A stretch of 64,000 nucleotides of DNA from Amycolatopsis sp. 2-15 (GCF_030285625.1 NZ_CP127294.1:5860001-5924000), one strand, 5' to 3'; shown: positions 44,495 to 55,778, numbered from the stretch's first letter. Notes: generated by a model not told the origin, from the letters alone. Translations and numbers: made by a program.

Positions 44495-45058
44495 GTGAAC
44501 GGACGGCGACCAGAGCCGGAAGGGCCGACGAAGCTGTCCGCGGGTCCTGGTGGATGGTGCTCAGGTGGACGGTCAGGCAGTTCGGGAGGGACAACAGCAC
44601 CGACCGGGCCGCGGCCCTCGCGTACTACGGGGTGCAGTCCAGCTTCCTTGGTCTGGTGGTGCTGATCGCGGTGCTCGTGAGCCTCGTGTTCGCGTTGCTC
44701 TGCTGGGCTGGGTTCAACGTGTGGCAGCCGAGTGTCCGATGGTTCACGCCGTGCGGGCTGGTCGCTGTCGCGCTGTGGGTGCCGGCGTCGCCGGGCTTCG
44801 CGCTCTACGTGGCCGACTTCCGTTCGTACACAAGACTACGGGCCGCTCACCTCGGCCATCGTGTTTCTGGTGTGGCTGTGGATCTCCACCATCGCTGTAC
44901 CGCTCGGTCCCGAACTCGATGCCGAGCTGGCACGCGGCCGCCGGCTCGAAGCGGACGGCGGCCCCGGTGAAGGCGAGCCGTTCCTGCCGCCACGCGATAC
45001 GAAGGCGACAGACGCGGGCCGAGGGGCCGCCGTGGTCGAAGCGACCGCACGGGAATGA
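44495..45058 (+). pseudogene. YihY/BrkB-family membrane protein, frameshifted and deleted
   Basis: GTG 44495 with AGGAGGTGG begins the family leader NGRRPEPEGPTKLSAG. Near 44540 the frame slips and continues as GSWWMVLRWTVRQFGRDNST and AALAYYGVQSS. The central helices are missing, as the text jumps from LIAVLVSLVFALLCWAG to VWQPSVRWFTPCGLVAVALW. A second slip near 44835 moves to DYGPLTSAIVFLVWLWISTI and LGPELDAELARGRRLEADGG. There are two frameshifts plus a deletion of about half the protein. Confidence 0.8.
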
Positions 45059-45071
45059 GTGCGGTCGTCGA

Positions 45072-45248
45072 TCACTCCCGCCGGCGTTCGCGTTGCTCGC
45101 CGATCACGCGCTGGCCGGCGTCCTCGGCGTCGTCGACGTCTTCGGGCGGTCGGCCCTCGCCGGGGTCGTACAGGGTGTCGTCGTCGGTGCGGCCGGGGTC
45201 GGGTGTGGTGGGCCGGGCGATATCGGGGTGTTCGGTTCCGTCGCGCAT
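45072..45248 (-). CDS. Small acidic hypothetical protein
   Basis: This 58-residue hydrophilic protein (DIARPTTPDPGRTDDDTLYD, then EGRPPEDVDDAEDAGQRVI) is likely disordered. ATG 45248 is preceded by ACGGGAACGAC. Its composition differs from an antisense shadow and its end abuts the yihY remnant. Function unknown. Confidence 0.45.
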   Translation of the reverse strand: MRDGTEHPDIARPTTPDPGRTDDDTLYDPGEGRPPEDVDDAEDAGQRVIGEQRERRRE

Positions 45249-45322
45249 GTCGTTCCCGTACCCGGTCTGTGATCCGGCGAACCCCCTGGTTTGGGCGGGC
45301 CGCGGACGGGTAATGGGCGCGC

Positions 45323-45808
45323 ATGACTGGCTGCGCACGCACCGGCACGCAGTTGCCCACGGTGAACGACCTCGCGGGCCTGGCCCGGTTGTTCGAGGCC
45401 GAGGGCGGCGATGACCTGTATGTTCGCTGGTCGCAGGGACCCGAGACCGACCTCGCGGAGGGGGAGCGGGCGCAGACGAGTCTGGACGGTCTTGCGGGGA
45501 TCCAGTTGCCGGGGCTGTCGGCCAACCCGCTGCGGAGGGAGGCGTGGTGGCGGGACCGCTCGGTGCGGTTGTGGCTGGCGCGCCGGCTCTGCGACGACGA
45601 GCACCTGCGTGACCGGCGTGGCCCTGGCGTGCGGCCCTGTGTGTTGCGGGGCCGGGAGATCGCCCGCGGGCCCGACAACGAACCGCTGGTCGTCGCTGTC
45701 GAGCCGCTCGCCTGGGTCACCGAAACAGTTCTGCGCGAGGCTCGCCGCCTGGTCGACGAGCAGGGCTCGCGCGAGTGGGGGCCGATGGACCGGCGCGCCG
45801 GCCGCTGA
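45323..45808 (+). CDS. DUF6098-type hypothetical protein
   Basis: This 161-residue protein has the recurrent actinobacterial pattern DLAGLARLFEAEGGDDLYVR, WSQGPETDLAEGERAQTSLD, GLSANPLRREAWW and RPCVLRGREIARGPDNEPLV. Function unknown. The 3' part and the following DNA are repeated as a remnant at 50325-50470, showing duplication of the segment. Confidence 0.75.
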   Translation: MTGCARTGTQLPTVNDLAGLARLFEAEGGDDLYVRWSQGPETDLAEGERAQTSLDGLAGIQLPGLSANPLRREAWWRDRSVRLWLARRLCDDEHLRDRRGPGVRPCVLRGREIARGPDNEPLVVAVEPLAWVTETVLREARRLVDEQGSREWGPMDRRAGR

Positions 45809-45999
45809 CCGGCTGCCGCGGCCCTCACCCGTGCCGGGTGACAGCGTCCTCGACCGAGGGATACCTGCGGCAAGTCCGACCTTGCGTGAGCCGAGGCAGT
45901 CGAACAGCACCACGCGGTCACGCCGTTCCGGCTCCCGGAGCAATGAGATGTCACCGGTCGTTGCCACGGCCGAAGCCGTGCGCGAGCAGCGCGGTCGGC

Positions 46000-46311
46000 T
46001 CAGCGCCGTGGCCGGCGACCCCCTTCGTTCCGGGATTGCTCGCACCGTCCACCACGTCGCCAGCGGAATTTGGCCAGTGGCCATGCGTTGGCGGTTGGAG
46101 ACCGCCTGGTCTCGCACCCGGCCCTCTCCACGCCGGCCTCACCGACGTGGCCGGCACGAGGTGACGCCGAGCGGCGGTTCCAGCTGGGCCGTCCTCGGCA
46201 GGGGCTGCGCGACGCTCGTCGTGGGTCGTCGGCCGGCGGCGGACATGCCGCGGTTACGCGCACCGCGAGCTGGCGCAGGATCACAACATCGCGCCGGGCC
46301 CACTCGGACAC
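46000..46311 (-). pseudogene. Fragment of the HSP18-type regulator gene
   Basis: SEWARRDVVILRQLAVRVTA resembles SEWARRNAVVLRRLAAHVTA in the intact regulator at 50613-51257, and AGCETRRSPTANAWPLA mirrors a shifted reading of its end. The helix-turn-helix half is absent and indels break the rest. With the neighbouring DUF6098 gene it forms one copy of a duplicated block. Confidence 0.65.
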
Positions 46312-46359
46312 ACCGTGTTCGGTGGGCGGCCCGGCTGGGCGCCGGGCCGCCGTGGGCGA

Positions 46360-47226
46360 TCACTTGGCCTTGTTCTTGGCGGACTTCGCCTTGCCTTTCA
46401 CCGTGCCTTTGGCGTTCTGCAGGGGTGCGTAGGTGCCGAAGAGCGCGGGGTCGGGCTTGGGCGCGGTGCCAGGGCCGCCGAGGGGTTTGGGGTCCATGAG
46501 GTATTCGATGGATTCTTCGTTGAAGGTCCAGCCGGCCTTGGCGCCGTCGGGGCCGTCGGACAGGTGCCAGACGGTGTTGTTGTGCTCCTGGTTCTCCTCG
46601 TCGAACAGTGCGTTCGGGGCGATGTCTCCTTCCAGGCCGTCGGCCTTGAGCTCCTCGATCGCGGCCAGCCACTGTTTCTGGTGGACGGTGTCGCGGGCGA
46701 GGTTGAACTGCAGCATGGCTTTGACGCCGGGGTCGTCGGTCATGGTGTAGAGCCGCGCGGTCTGCAACCGGCCTTGGGCTTCGGCGGCGGCGTTGGCGCG
46801 GAAATCGGCCAGCAGGTTGCCCGACGCCACGATGTACTTGCCGTTCCACGGTGTGCCGTTGCTGTCGGCGGGCAATGCGCCGCCCCCGGCGACGATGGCC
46901 TGCTGCGGATCCATCCCCCCGATCACCGCGGCCATCACCGGGTCCTTCACCGACTCGGCGGTCGCCGTGGCAGGTGCGCCTTCCAGGAGCCGGGCGACCA
47001 TTGTGGCGAGCATTTCGACGTGGCCGATCTCCTCGGTCGCCGTGTCCATGATCAGATCCTTGTACTTGCCTTCGACGCGGCAGTTCCAGCCCTGGAACAG
47101 GTACTGCATGGTCACGGTCATCTCGCCGAACGCGCCGCCGATGAGCTCCTGCAGCTTGTGCGCGTACACGGGGTCCGGCTTCTCGGGCTTCGCTTCGAAC
47201 TGCAGGAGCTTCGTGTGTCGGAACAT
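46360..47226 (-). CDS. Manganese catalase
   Basis: This 288-residue protein has a ferritin-like bundle with dimanganese ligands in LQELIGGAFGEMTVTMQYLF (first Glu), ATEEIGHVEMLATMVARLL (Glu and His) and later AAAEAQGRLQTARLYTMTDD and ARDTVHQKQWLAAIEEL (Glu, His). It splits hydrogen peroxide without haem. The tail is lysine-rich (KGTVKGKAKSAKNKAK). ATG 47226 has AAGAGGTTGG upstream. The haem catalase-peroxidase nearby is broken, so this is the working peroxide-removing gene here. Confidence 0.92.
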   Translation of the reverse strand: MFRHTKLLQFEAKPEKPDPVYAHKLQELIGGAFGEMTVTMQYLFQGWNCRVEGKYKDLIMDTATEEIGHVEMLATMVARLLEGAPATATAESVKDPVMAAVIGGMDPQQAIVAGGGALPADSNGTPWNGKYIVASGNLLADFRANAAAEAQGRLQTARLYTMTDDPGVKAMLQFNLARDTVHQKQWLAAIEELKADGLEGDIAPNALFDEENQEHNNTVWHLSDGPDGAKAGWTFNEESIEYLMDPKPLGGPGTAPKPDPALFGTYAPLQNAKGTVKGKAKSAKNKAK

Positions 47227-47361
47227 CGAGCCAACCTCTTTCTCTGACGTGGCAACCGGCCATCTGCGGCCGCGGATCCGCCCGAGTGCCCGCCCCGAGG
47301 GGAGATAACCATCGCGAGCCCTCGGTATGACGGAACCGCTCGTCTGGCCCACCAGGATCAG

Positions 47362-47524
47362 CGGGTCATCCCCGGCGTCACGACCGACTACGACCAGATG
47401 GCTCATCGACCACGGCAGCGACGCCAACTTCGCCCCGTTCAACAACGCGGACAACTGGCTCCACCTCGGTCTCGGCATCGGCATGATCGCCCTCGGCCTG
47501 CTCACACCGCACGCCGACAGGGGG
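47362..47524 (+). pseudogene. Truncated DUF4383 copy
   Basis: The DNA for VTTDYDQM is joined out of frame to LIDHGSDANFAPFNNADN and WLHLGLGIGMIALGLLT, the start and end of the DUF4383 protein at 28264. The middle 90 codons are deleted. The sequence is nearly identical to the intact gene, so the duplication is recent, and it lies on the opposite strand. Confidence 0.82.
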
Positions 47525-47713
47525 CCCGCCGCCGATGCGATCGTGCTGCTGAACGACGACAACAAGACCGTCGAGAGGCTCTCTGAAGCTGCACAGCGCG
47601 ACAGCCTGAGCAGCCGACACGAGCCGGTTCCGGACAGGTGAATCGCGTTTGCTTCGCCGGTGGTCAGGAAATCCGGGAACCAGTTGGCTTTTTCCATGGT
47701 GAAAGGGAGCGCG

Positions 47714-49825
<2,112 letters not shown>

Positions 49826-49836
49826 TCCCAGCGGCA

Positions 49837-49880
49837 CTGAAGGGGCCGGCCGACACACCCCGGTCGGCTGGCCCCTTCAG
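49837..49880 (+). terminator. Strong hairpin terminator downstream of the katG remnant
   Basis: CTGAAGGGGCCGGCCGAC (49837-49854 region) pairs with GTCGGCTGGCCCCTTCAG (49863-49880), an 18-bp stem with one G-U pair and an 8-9 nt loop. It begins 12 nt past the katG stop, so it is the surviving terminator of that gene. Confidence 0.75.
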
Positions 49881-50011
49881 CAGGCCGGGCCGGCACGTGC
49901 TGGTCGGTGTACTTCTCCGCTGCCCGAACGCAGTTTCTCGACCCATGCGCGTGTGACGCGGTCGGCAAAGGGTATCCAGGCCCCACCGGATTAAGGGAGG
50001 AGGCCCGTCTC

Positions 50012-50245
50012 ATGGACGGCGATGTCGAGACGTTCCACGAAAACGGCTTGTGGAAGAACAAGATCGACGGCTACCGGCGCGCATCGAACACGTTCAAAGA
50101 TCGCACGACAGCCGTGAAGACGGGGCGGCACATGGCGAAGGCCCGCCGCGTTGCCCACCGCGTGCGCGACGAGCTCGGCTCCCTCGTCAGCCACGAGGAC
50201 TACCGCACCCACCACAAAGGTGTACGGGTGGAACCGAGTTCCTGA
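50012..50245 (+). CDS. DUF2188-domain protein
   Basis: This 77-residue protein has ETFHENGLWKNKIDGYRRAS, then TFKDRTTAVKTGRHMAKARR and VRDELGSLVSHEDYRTHHKG, matching the short DUF2188 domain (an H-x-DG-W-x-V start, an A-x-x-x-GR-x-A helix, ending after a hexapeptide turn). Function unknown. AAGGGAGGAGG precedes the ATG. Confidence 0.72.
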   Translation: MDGDVETFHENGLWKNKIDGYRRASNTFKDRTTAVKTGRHMAKARRVAHRVRDELGSLVSHEDYRTHHKGVRVEPSS

Positions 50246-50324
50246 CCGCGCTTCCCGGCTCCGTCATCCATTCAGGACAGTAGTTGCGGCGCTGGGTGTT
50301 ACTTGTACGCGCAGTCCGCGCGGG

Positions 50325-50470
50325 GCTGGAGACCACTCCTGGCAACGAACCGCTCGTTGTCGTCGACGGGCTGCTTGCGTGGGTCGCCGATGCGGTCATG
50401 CACGAGGTAAGGGGCCCGGTCGCGGGCGGGGCGCGCACGAAGCTGGGCGATGGGCCGCGGCGCCGGTCGC
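50325..50470 (+). pseudogene. DUF6098 3' fragment (duplicate)
   Basis: TTPGNEPLVVVDGLLAWVAD followed by AVMHEVRGPVAGG matches PDNEPLVVAVEPLAWVTE and TVLREARRLVDEQG in the intact DUF6098 gene at 45323. DNA similarity continues beyond the stop (compare CGAAGCCGT..GAGCAG at about 50565 and 45970). Only the last third of the gene is present. Confidence 0.65.
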
Positions 50471-50612
50471 TGACCGGCTGCCGCGGTTTTCACACCTGCC
50501 CGGCCACGGCGCCTCGGCCGCGCAGGCTCCGGAATGACGCGACGCCACCGGTTCTTGCCGCAGCCGAAGCCGTACGTGAGCAGTGTGGGTGGCTCGTCGC
50601 CGCGGCCGGTGG

Positions 50613-51257
50613 TCACTCCGCTGGTCCGGGAGTGCTTCCTCCGTCCGGCACGCCGCCGGTGGTCCGGCGTCGGCGATCGGAGATCGCCTGGTCTCGCACC
50701 CGGCTGCTCTCCGCGCCGATATCGACGACGCGGTCGGCGAGGTCGGCGTGCCCGGCCACGAGGTGGCGGCGCGTCGCGGCGAGCGGTTCGAGCAGTGCCG
50801 ACGCGTCGTCGGCGGCCAGGGCTCGCTCGACACCGGCCGCGGCTCGCCGGCCCGCGGCGGACATGCCTTGGGCCGCGGTGACGTGCGCGGCGAGCCGGCG
50901 CAGGACCACGGCGTTGCGCCGTGCCCATTCCGACACCGCGCGGTCGCCGGCTCGGCGGTCGCGCTGCGCGTCGATGCGGCCCTCACCGGTGGCTTCTCCG
51001 GTGGCGGAGGGCTGCAGCCGCAGGTAACGCCGCTCGGCTGCTTGCCGGCTCGTGACGCCGAGCGACGGTGCCAGCGCCGCCCAGCTCACGCCGGCCACGC
51101 GTGCCGCGGTGATGAGCTCCGGCTCCCACTCGGCGAGGCTCGCCCGCAGTGCGTGCAGCGCGCTGAGCGCCGCGAGCAGCTGCTCGGCGTCCGCGCCGCC
51201 GGCACGGACGTCCGTGACGGCTTGGCCGACGAGGGCCAGGACACCCGCTTCGTCCAT
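50613..51257 (-). CDS. HSP18-type transcriptional regulator
   Basis: This 214-residue protein has an N-terminal helical region (AEQLLAALSALHALRASLAE), a helix-turn-helix in ITAARVAGVSWAALAPSLGV with TSRQAAERRYLRLQ (about residues 49-82), then a long helical tail (SEWARRNAVVLRRLAAHVTA). Proteins of this type sit divergent from small heat-shock genes and control them. Here it faces the Hsp20 gene at 51358 across a 100-bp region with a matching inverted repeat. The start ATG at 51257 lies within that region. Confidence 0.8.
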   Translation of the reverse strand: MDEAGVLALVGQAVTDVRAGGADAEQLLAALSALHALRASLAEWEPELITAARVAGVSWAALAPSLGVTSRQAAERRYLRLQPSATGEATGEGRIDAQRDRRAGDRAVSEWARRNAVVLRRLAAHVTAAQGMSAAGRRAAAGVERALAADDASALLEPLAATRRHLVAGHADLADRVVDIGAESSRVRDQAISDRRRRTTGGVPDGGSTPGPAE

Positions 51258-51280
51258 GTCAACCTTCCGATGACTTACTG

Positions 51281-51329
51281 CTTGTCAACGTCTCGATGAC
51301 ATGTTAGAACAGTTCTGCGCGTTGACAAG
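51281..51329. promoter_or_regulatory. Candidate operator: CTTGTCAACG ... CGTTGACAAG inverted repeat
   Basis: CTTGTCAACG (51281-51290) and its exact reverse complement (51320-51329) are separated by 29 bp, placing the two half-sites about 39 bp centre to centre, near four helical turns. The right half contains TTGACA, a consensus -35 for the Hsp20 gene. The left half gives the same on the other strand for the regulator. A further GTCAAC lies at 51259-51264. This is consistent with autoregulated repression of both genes. Confidence 0.6.
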
Positions 51330-51357
51330 TCCGATACGACTGCAGGAGGTGGAACCG

Positions 51358-51798
51358 ATGTTGATGCGCACTGATCCGTTCCGCGAGTTCGACCGGCTCA
51401 CGCAGCAGCTGCTGGGAAGCGGGTCGCCCGGGACGTGGTCGCGGCCCGCCGCGATGCCGATGGACGCCTACCGTGCCGGCGACGAGTTCGTGGCCTGCTT
51501 CGACCTCCCGGGTGTCGATCCCGAGGCGGTCGAGCTCGAAGTCGAACGCAACGTCCTGACCGTCAAGGCCGAGCGGCGTCCGCTGCCCACCGGTGACGAC
51601 GCGCGGCTGCAGGTCTCAGAGCGGCCGTATGGCGTGTTCTCCCGGCAGCTGCTGCTGGGCGATGGGCTCGACACGACCCGGATCTCCGCCGCGTACGAGG
51701 CAGGTGTGCTGACCGTGCGCATCCCGGTCGCCGAAACCGCCCAGCCGCGCCGGATCACGGTCTCCTCCGGTGCGGACCGTAAAGAGCTCACTTCCTGA
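51358..51798 (+). CDS. Small heat-shock protein Hsp20 (HSP18 type), copy 2
   Basis: This 146-residue protein has [20 protein letters not shown], an alpha-crystallin domain ([44 protein letters not shown]) and the closing [14 protein letters not shown] motif. It is closely related to the copy at 24938. ATG 51358 follows CAGGAGGTGGAACC. It is controlled, by position, by the divergent HSP18-type regulator. Confidence 0.93.
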   Translation: MLMRTDPFREFDRLTQQLLGSGSPGTWSRPAAMPMDAYRAGDEFVACFDLPGVDPEAVELEVERNVLTVKAERRPLPTGDDARLQVSERPYGVFSRQLLLGDGLDTTRISAAYEAGVLTVRIPVAETAQPRRITVSSGADRKELTS

Positions 51799-51817
51799 CG
51801 ACGTCATTGCAGACCGC

Positions 51818-51849
51818 GAGGGCCGGGCCAGGCGTTTGGCCCGGCCCTC
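51818..51849 (+). terminator. Hairpin terminator after Hsp20
   Basis: GAGGGCCGGGCCA (51818-51830) pairs exactly with TGGCCCGGCCCTC (51837-51849) around a 6-nt loop, 20 bp past the Hsp20 stop. It separates Hsp20 from the DUF6292/DivIVA pair. Confidence 0.8.
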
Positions 51850-51875
51850 CCGCACGAGAAAGGATCCCAGTTCCC

Positions 51876-52304
51876 GTGACCGCATCGATCGACATCCCGA
51901 CCGGCCACCACCCCGCGGCACCCGCCTTGACCGCGTACCTGCGAGCCGTGACAGCCGAACTCGGCATCGGTCTCGAGTCGTGCACGCTGGACCACGCCTC
52001 GCCGCTGTCGGCCTACCTCGCGCTCGACCAGCGGCACCCGGCCTACCCCGACCGCGATTTCGCGCTGCTGTGGGACGAGGAGCATGGCTGGGCCGCCGCC
52101 ATCGAGACCCACTCCGGGGAAGACCTCATCGTCGTCCGATACCTCGACGGCACCGTCGCACCGCCGCCGGAGCGGGTGGCCCGGTTCACCGAAGCCGTGC
52201 TGGCCGACGACCACACGGTCGGCACGCCCGATCCGCCCCGCCTCCGGGCCGCCGGACGGCCCGAGGAACTGGCCGGTCTGCTCGACGGGAGGCGGAAGCC
52301 GTGA
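51876..52304 (+). CDS. DUF6292-type hypothetical protein
   Basis: This 142-residue soluble protein has ALTAYLRAVTAELGIGLESC, SAYLALDQRHPAYPDRDFAL, LLWDEEHGWAAAIETHSGED and IVVRYLDGTVAPPPERVARF, the pattern of an actinobacterial DUF6292 protein. Function unknown. GTG 51876 follows AAAGGATCCCAG. Its stop overlaps the DivIVA-like gene by 4 bp. Confidence 0.72.
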   Translation: MTASIDIPTGHHPAAPALTAYLRAVTAELGIGLESCTLDHASPLSAYLALDQRHPAYPDRDFALLWDEEHGWAAAIETHSGEDLIVVRYLDGTVAPPPERVARFTEAVLADDHTVGTPDPPRLRAAGRPEELAGLLDGRRKP

Positions 52305-52750
52305 CCACGTTGCCCCTGCCGGAGAGCTTCGCGCTCACGTTGCGCGGCTACGACCGCGAGCAAGTGGACGAACGGCTCGCCGAGCTGCACGAGGACCTGC
52401 GCCTGCTCGCCCTGGACCGGGACGCCGCGCAGTCCCAGGCCGAATTCCTCGCCACCCGGCTCGCGCAGGCTCGCACGGAGATCACCGCGCTGCGTGGTCA
52501 GCTCGACCGCCTCTGCCGCGCCCCGGCGGATCCGGCCGCGGTCGGTGCGAAGGTGAGCCGCTTGCTCGCCTTGGCGCAGTCGGAAGCCGACGACCTCGTC
52601 CTGGTGGCTCAGCACCGCGCAGCGGCCATGCGTGCCGAAGCCGAGGACGCTGTTCGCCGGACCCAAGCCCAGCTGCGCGCGATCGACGAAGTCCTCGCTG
52701 ACGCCGAATCGGTCCTGGACGAAGGGGACACGCTGCACATGGCGGCTTGA
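52301..52750 (+). CDS. DivIVA-like coiled-coil protein
   Basis: This 149-residue protein has a DivIVA lipid-binding N-terminus ([20 protein letters not shown], the F-x-x-x-x-RGY pattern) followed by a long coiled coil ([60 protein letters not shown]). Family members mark curved membrane and organise polar growth or septation. It is short and likely an accessory paralogue rather than Wag31 itself. It is coupled to the DUF6292 gene. Confidence 0.78.
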   Translation: MTTLPLPESFALTLRGYDREQVDERLAELHEDLRLLALDRDAAQSQAEFLATRLAQARTEITALRGQLDRLCRAPADPAAVGAKVSRLLALAQSEADDLVLVAQHRAAAMRAEAEDAVRRTQAQLRAIDEVLADAESVLDEGDTLHMAA

Positions 52751-53016
52751 TCGGATAGCCCGATGTCCGATGTGGATTCTTCGAGTGCGGTCGGCTCACG
52801 GTGCGGGCGATGCCTGCTGTGCCAGGGCAGCGTCCTCGGCCGGTTCCAGGTGAGCAGCGGCATCCACCACATCGTCATGCCCGGGGCGCGCAGGCAGACG
52901 ATAGTGGTGGTCCTGTTGACCGCCCCGAGGATCGTCCCGAGCCCGGAGACGATCAGCCCCGTGATCCACAGGTCGGCGCCGACGCCGGGGGGAAGGCGAC
53001 GTCGGGCTATCCGATC
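52749..53016. repeat. 15-bp perfect inverted repeat around a ctaD remnant
   Basis: GATCGGATAGCCCGA at 52749-52763 and its exact reverse complement at 53002-53016 lie 238 bp apart. The left copy contains the stop of the DivIVA-like gene. The right copy contains the in-frame stop of the broken cytochrome oxidase gene. The match suggests a rearrangement junction or a small inversion. It is seen directly and its origin is inferred. Confidence 0.6.
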
Positions 53017-53139
53017 TGCAGCGGCAGGATGTAGTAGGCGAAGCCGAACACGATGGGGGTCGCGTACAGCAGCAACATGATGGTGCCGTGCATGGTGACC
53101 AGCTGGTTGTATTGCTCCTGGGACAGGAACTGCGGGATC
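52799..53139 (-). pseudogene. ctaD: Cytochrome c oxidase subunit I (CtaD) fragment
   Basis: [20 protein letters not shown] and [20 protein letters not shown] lead to QIG then a TAG stop where the family has Ala, and then PDVAF. In another frame [20 protein letters not shown] and [20 protein letters not shown] continue. About 110 codons of a 560-residue protein remain, with one stop and one deletion. The functional subunit must be elsewhere. Confidence 0.82.
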
Positions 53140-53256
53140 GCAACCGGTTCCGACGCCGCCTCGTACGGAAGCGAAAGCCTCAGGGCTGGGATGCCCGGGT
53201 TCGCGTACGGACTGGCAGCCGGGCGGCCGGATATCGGCGCGTATGCGCGTGGCAGG

Positions 53257-53745
53257 TCACTCCCGCCCGGCGATCCGGTTGATGGCCGCGGCGACCAGCT
53301 CCGGCTCGGCGACGGTCGCGGTCAGGGAGGGGTGGCGGACGAGGACCCATGGGTCGATGCCGGGAATCGGCCTGTGGAACCGGATGCAGACAGCGTGCTG
53401 GCTCGTCGTGCCGAGTGTGAGGCCGTGGTCGGCGAGTGAGAGGCGGGCGCCGAGGCCGCGCAGAGCGTTGAACGGGCCGGTTGTTTCGGCGCCCGCCAGA
53501 TTGCTCAAGGGAGTCGTGACCACCCAGGGGCCGAGTCGCACCCGCAGGCCGTCGGTGTCCAGCCGGAGGCCGTTGCGTTCGCCCAGTAGCCGCCGGATCC
53601 ACGGCTGGGTGGCGGCGAATTTCGCCCGCAGCCGGTAATGCACGGCAGTCTCGGTGGGGCTCGGGCCAGGTTCGCGGCGTGCTGTGGCCCGCCTGGGCTC
53701 CGTGCCGTCCTCGAGGACTGTGTGTCGTTCGGGCTGCGGGTGCAT
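53257..53745 (-). CDS. Hypothetical protein, conserved actinobacterial type
   Basis: This 162-residue protein has a proline/arginine-rich start of 35 residues, then [60 protein letters not shown] and [20 protein letters not shown], ending [10 protein letters not shown]. The pattern resembles a small family with pleckstrin-like beta structure found across mycobacteria and relatives, of unknown function. AGGAGGCTTC precedes ATG 53745. Confidence 0.65.
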   Translation of the reverse strand: MHPQPERHTVLEDGTEPRRATARREPGPSPTETAVHYRLRAKFAATQPWIRRLLGERNGLRLDTDGLRVRLGPWVVTTPLSNLAGAETTGPFNALRGLGARLSLADHGLTLGTTSQHAVCIRFHRPIPGIDPWVLVRHPSLTATVAEPELVAAAINRIAGRE

Positions 53746-53828
53746 GAAGCCTCCTTCAGGACGAGACGGCGTACGAAGCCGCCCGCTGGGACTACCCGGT
53801 GATCCGACACGAAAACCCGCCGGCCCGA

Positions 53829-54759
53829 GTGAAACTCGCTGTGCTGGACATCGGGTCGAATTCGGCCCAGCTGCAGGGGGTGGACGTGTTCCCCGGGGCC
53901 CCGCCGCTGCCGGCGCACGCGGTGAAGGAACCGACGCTGCTCGCCGAAGAACTGCACCACGACGGCGCGCTGAGCGAGACTGGGATCGAACGCGCGACGA
54001 TCGCGTGACTCGCGCTGTGGACCAGGCGGTGCGGCTCGGCGTCGACCACCTCTACCCGTTCGTCACGGCGGCGGTGCGCGATGCGACGAACGTTGACGAG
54101 GTCATCGACCGGATCGAGGCGGCATCCGGGATCCGGCCCCAGTTCCTCTCCGGTGAGGAGGAGCGCGGCTGACATATTTCGCTGTGCGCCGCTGGTTCGG
54201 CTGGTCGGCCGGGCGGCTGCTGCTGATCGACATCGGCGGCGGGTCGATGGAGCTGGTGCTCGGCCGGGATGTGGAACCCGAGCTGGCGATCTCGCTCCCG
54301 CTGGGCGCGGGCAGGCTCACACGGGAGTTCCTCACCGCCGATCCGCCGATCCGCCGACGAGCAAACAGGTGAAGCGGCTGCGCCGGCATGTGCAGGACAC
54401 GCTGTCCGAAGTCCTCGGCCGGGTGCGGTGGGAAGGCCCGCCGCGCCGGGCCGTCGCCGCGTCCAAGACAGTCAAGCAGCTGGCCCGGCCGTCCGGTGCC
54501 GCGGCGCAGCGCAAGGGGCCGTTCGTGACCCGGGAGCTCACGGTCGCGGCCCTGCGGGAACGGATCCCGCAGCTCACCGAGGCGACGGCGGCCGACCGCC
54601 CTCACCTCCGCGGCATTTCGCGCTCGCGCGCTCGGCAAGCCGGCGTGCTCGGCGCCGAGGGGGCCCTGTCCGTCGAGGTCTGCCCGTGCGCACTGCGCGA
54701 GGGAATCATGCTGCGGCACCTGGAACGCATCGCGGAAACGCCGGCCCTGCTGCTTCTGC
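53829..54759 (+). pseudogene. ppx: Exopolyphosphatase (Ppx/GppA), frameshifted
   Basis: Pieces in order are [94 protein letters not shown], then [40 protein letters not shown] and CALREGIMLRHLE. These are the two actin-like ATPase phosphate loops and the C-terminal helix of Ppx. At least four indels and an early deletion break it. GTG 53829 would have been the start. Confidence 0.82.
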
Positions 54760-54902
54760 CGCTGACCCGGCACCCGGATGCCAGGGCCCGCCCCCTCCAC
54801 CCGTCGAGGAACGGCAGGCGCCTTCCTGAGCAATCTGGCCCAGTTCGGTGCTGGGGGCGCCGGGTATTCGGCCCGAACGAACCGATACGCACAGGAGCAC
54901 CG

Positions 54903-55205
54903 ATGGCCGAAGATCGACTGCGTCCGCCGCAGCAGCAAGAGCCGCCTGAGCTGACCGAGGAGATGGACCCCGGCCTCGGGACACGATGGCGGACTACGAG
55001 GACCGCGGGTAGTGGACCGGGCTCAAGGCGCTGATCGCCGGCGGGGAGCGGCTCGGCCAACGGCTTGCGCGGCAACAAATCCCTCATCGACTACTCCGCG
55101 ACCAAGGGTGCGGTCCATGCGTGGACGATGGCGATGGCTCAGGCCCTGGCCGGCCGCGGCCTCCGGATCGACTGCGTGGCGCCGGGCCCGGTGTGGACGC
55201 CGCGT
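54903..55205 (+). pseudogene. Short-chain dehydrogenase, large internal deletion
   Basis: AEDRLRPPQQQEPPELTEEM is the characteristic leader of a glucose/ribitol-type SDR. After a frameshift, LKALIAGG remains of the nucleotide loop. The next recognisable part is NKSLIDYSATKGAVHAWTMA with MAQALAGRGLRIDCVAPGPV, the catalytic YxxxK helix region. The middle of the Rossmann fold is deleted and the end runs into the VOC remnant. Confidence 0.8.
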
Positions 55206-55220
55206 CGATCGTGTCGAGTC

Positions 55221-55560
55221 GGGGAAGGGCACGCCCTGCTCAGGTCTTCGACGCAGAAGTGGACGCTGTCCGGGTCGGCGAGAACGACGACGTCCGCTTC
55301 GGATGGCTGGAGGTCCCAGCCGAAGCGGACGTCGATTTGCAGTCTGGAGTATTCCTCCGCGAGCGATTCGCTGGACATGCGGCCGAGCGCGTGGCCGAAC
55401 GTGTCTGCGTGTCGAGGGTGCGCCAGCGAGCATCCGCCCATTCCTCGGTGTTCGCGAGGTTGAGGGCCGCCGCCCAGAACGCGGCCGCGCGGCAGATCGG
55501 CAAAACCAACAACCGGAAAACATCGGGCAGGAGCCCGAAGCTAGTGGCCGAACCTCTCTG
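55221..55560 (-). pseudogene. VOC/glyoxalase gene copy, frameshifted
   Basis: In different frames it reads LPICRAAAFWAAALNLANTE, EWADARWRTLDTQTRSA, then GHALGRMSSESLAEEYSRLQ and DVVVLADPDSVHFCVEDLSR, closely matching LPRAVTFWTAALNLTETGE, ASARWRALDHSDGSG, GHALGLMYSESPVEEYPRLH and DFVVLADPDGNRFCVVDLSK of the intact gene at 40800. Indels break it near 55420 and 55340. Confidence 0.8.
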
Positions 55561-55778
55561 TCACCCGCTCTTGACGTGCTCTACTTACCTCACGCTCCGG
55601 ACTCCCGCCCAGAGGGGTCTGACAGATGTCCCGAGTGGGCGCGAGCCGGCGCGGCCGCCAAAGCGCGGCACACGATCATGCTGTTTCCGGTGATGAGCCT
55701 GAGCCTTGTCCGGTGGCCACGCGCCGGTCGGCGAATGTCGATGAGCGGGGACCAGAGGGGGAGCGTGAGCGGGCGCCG

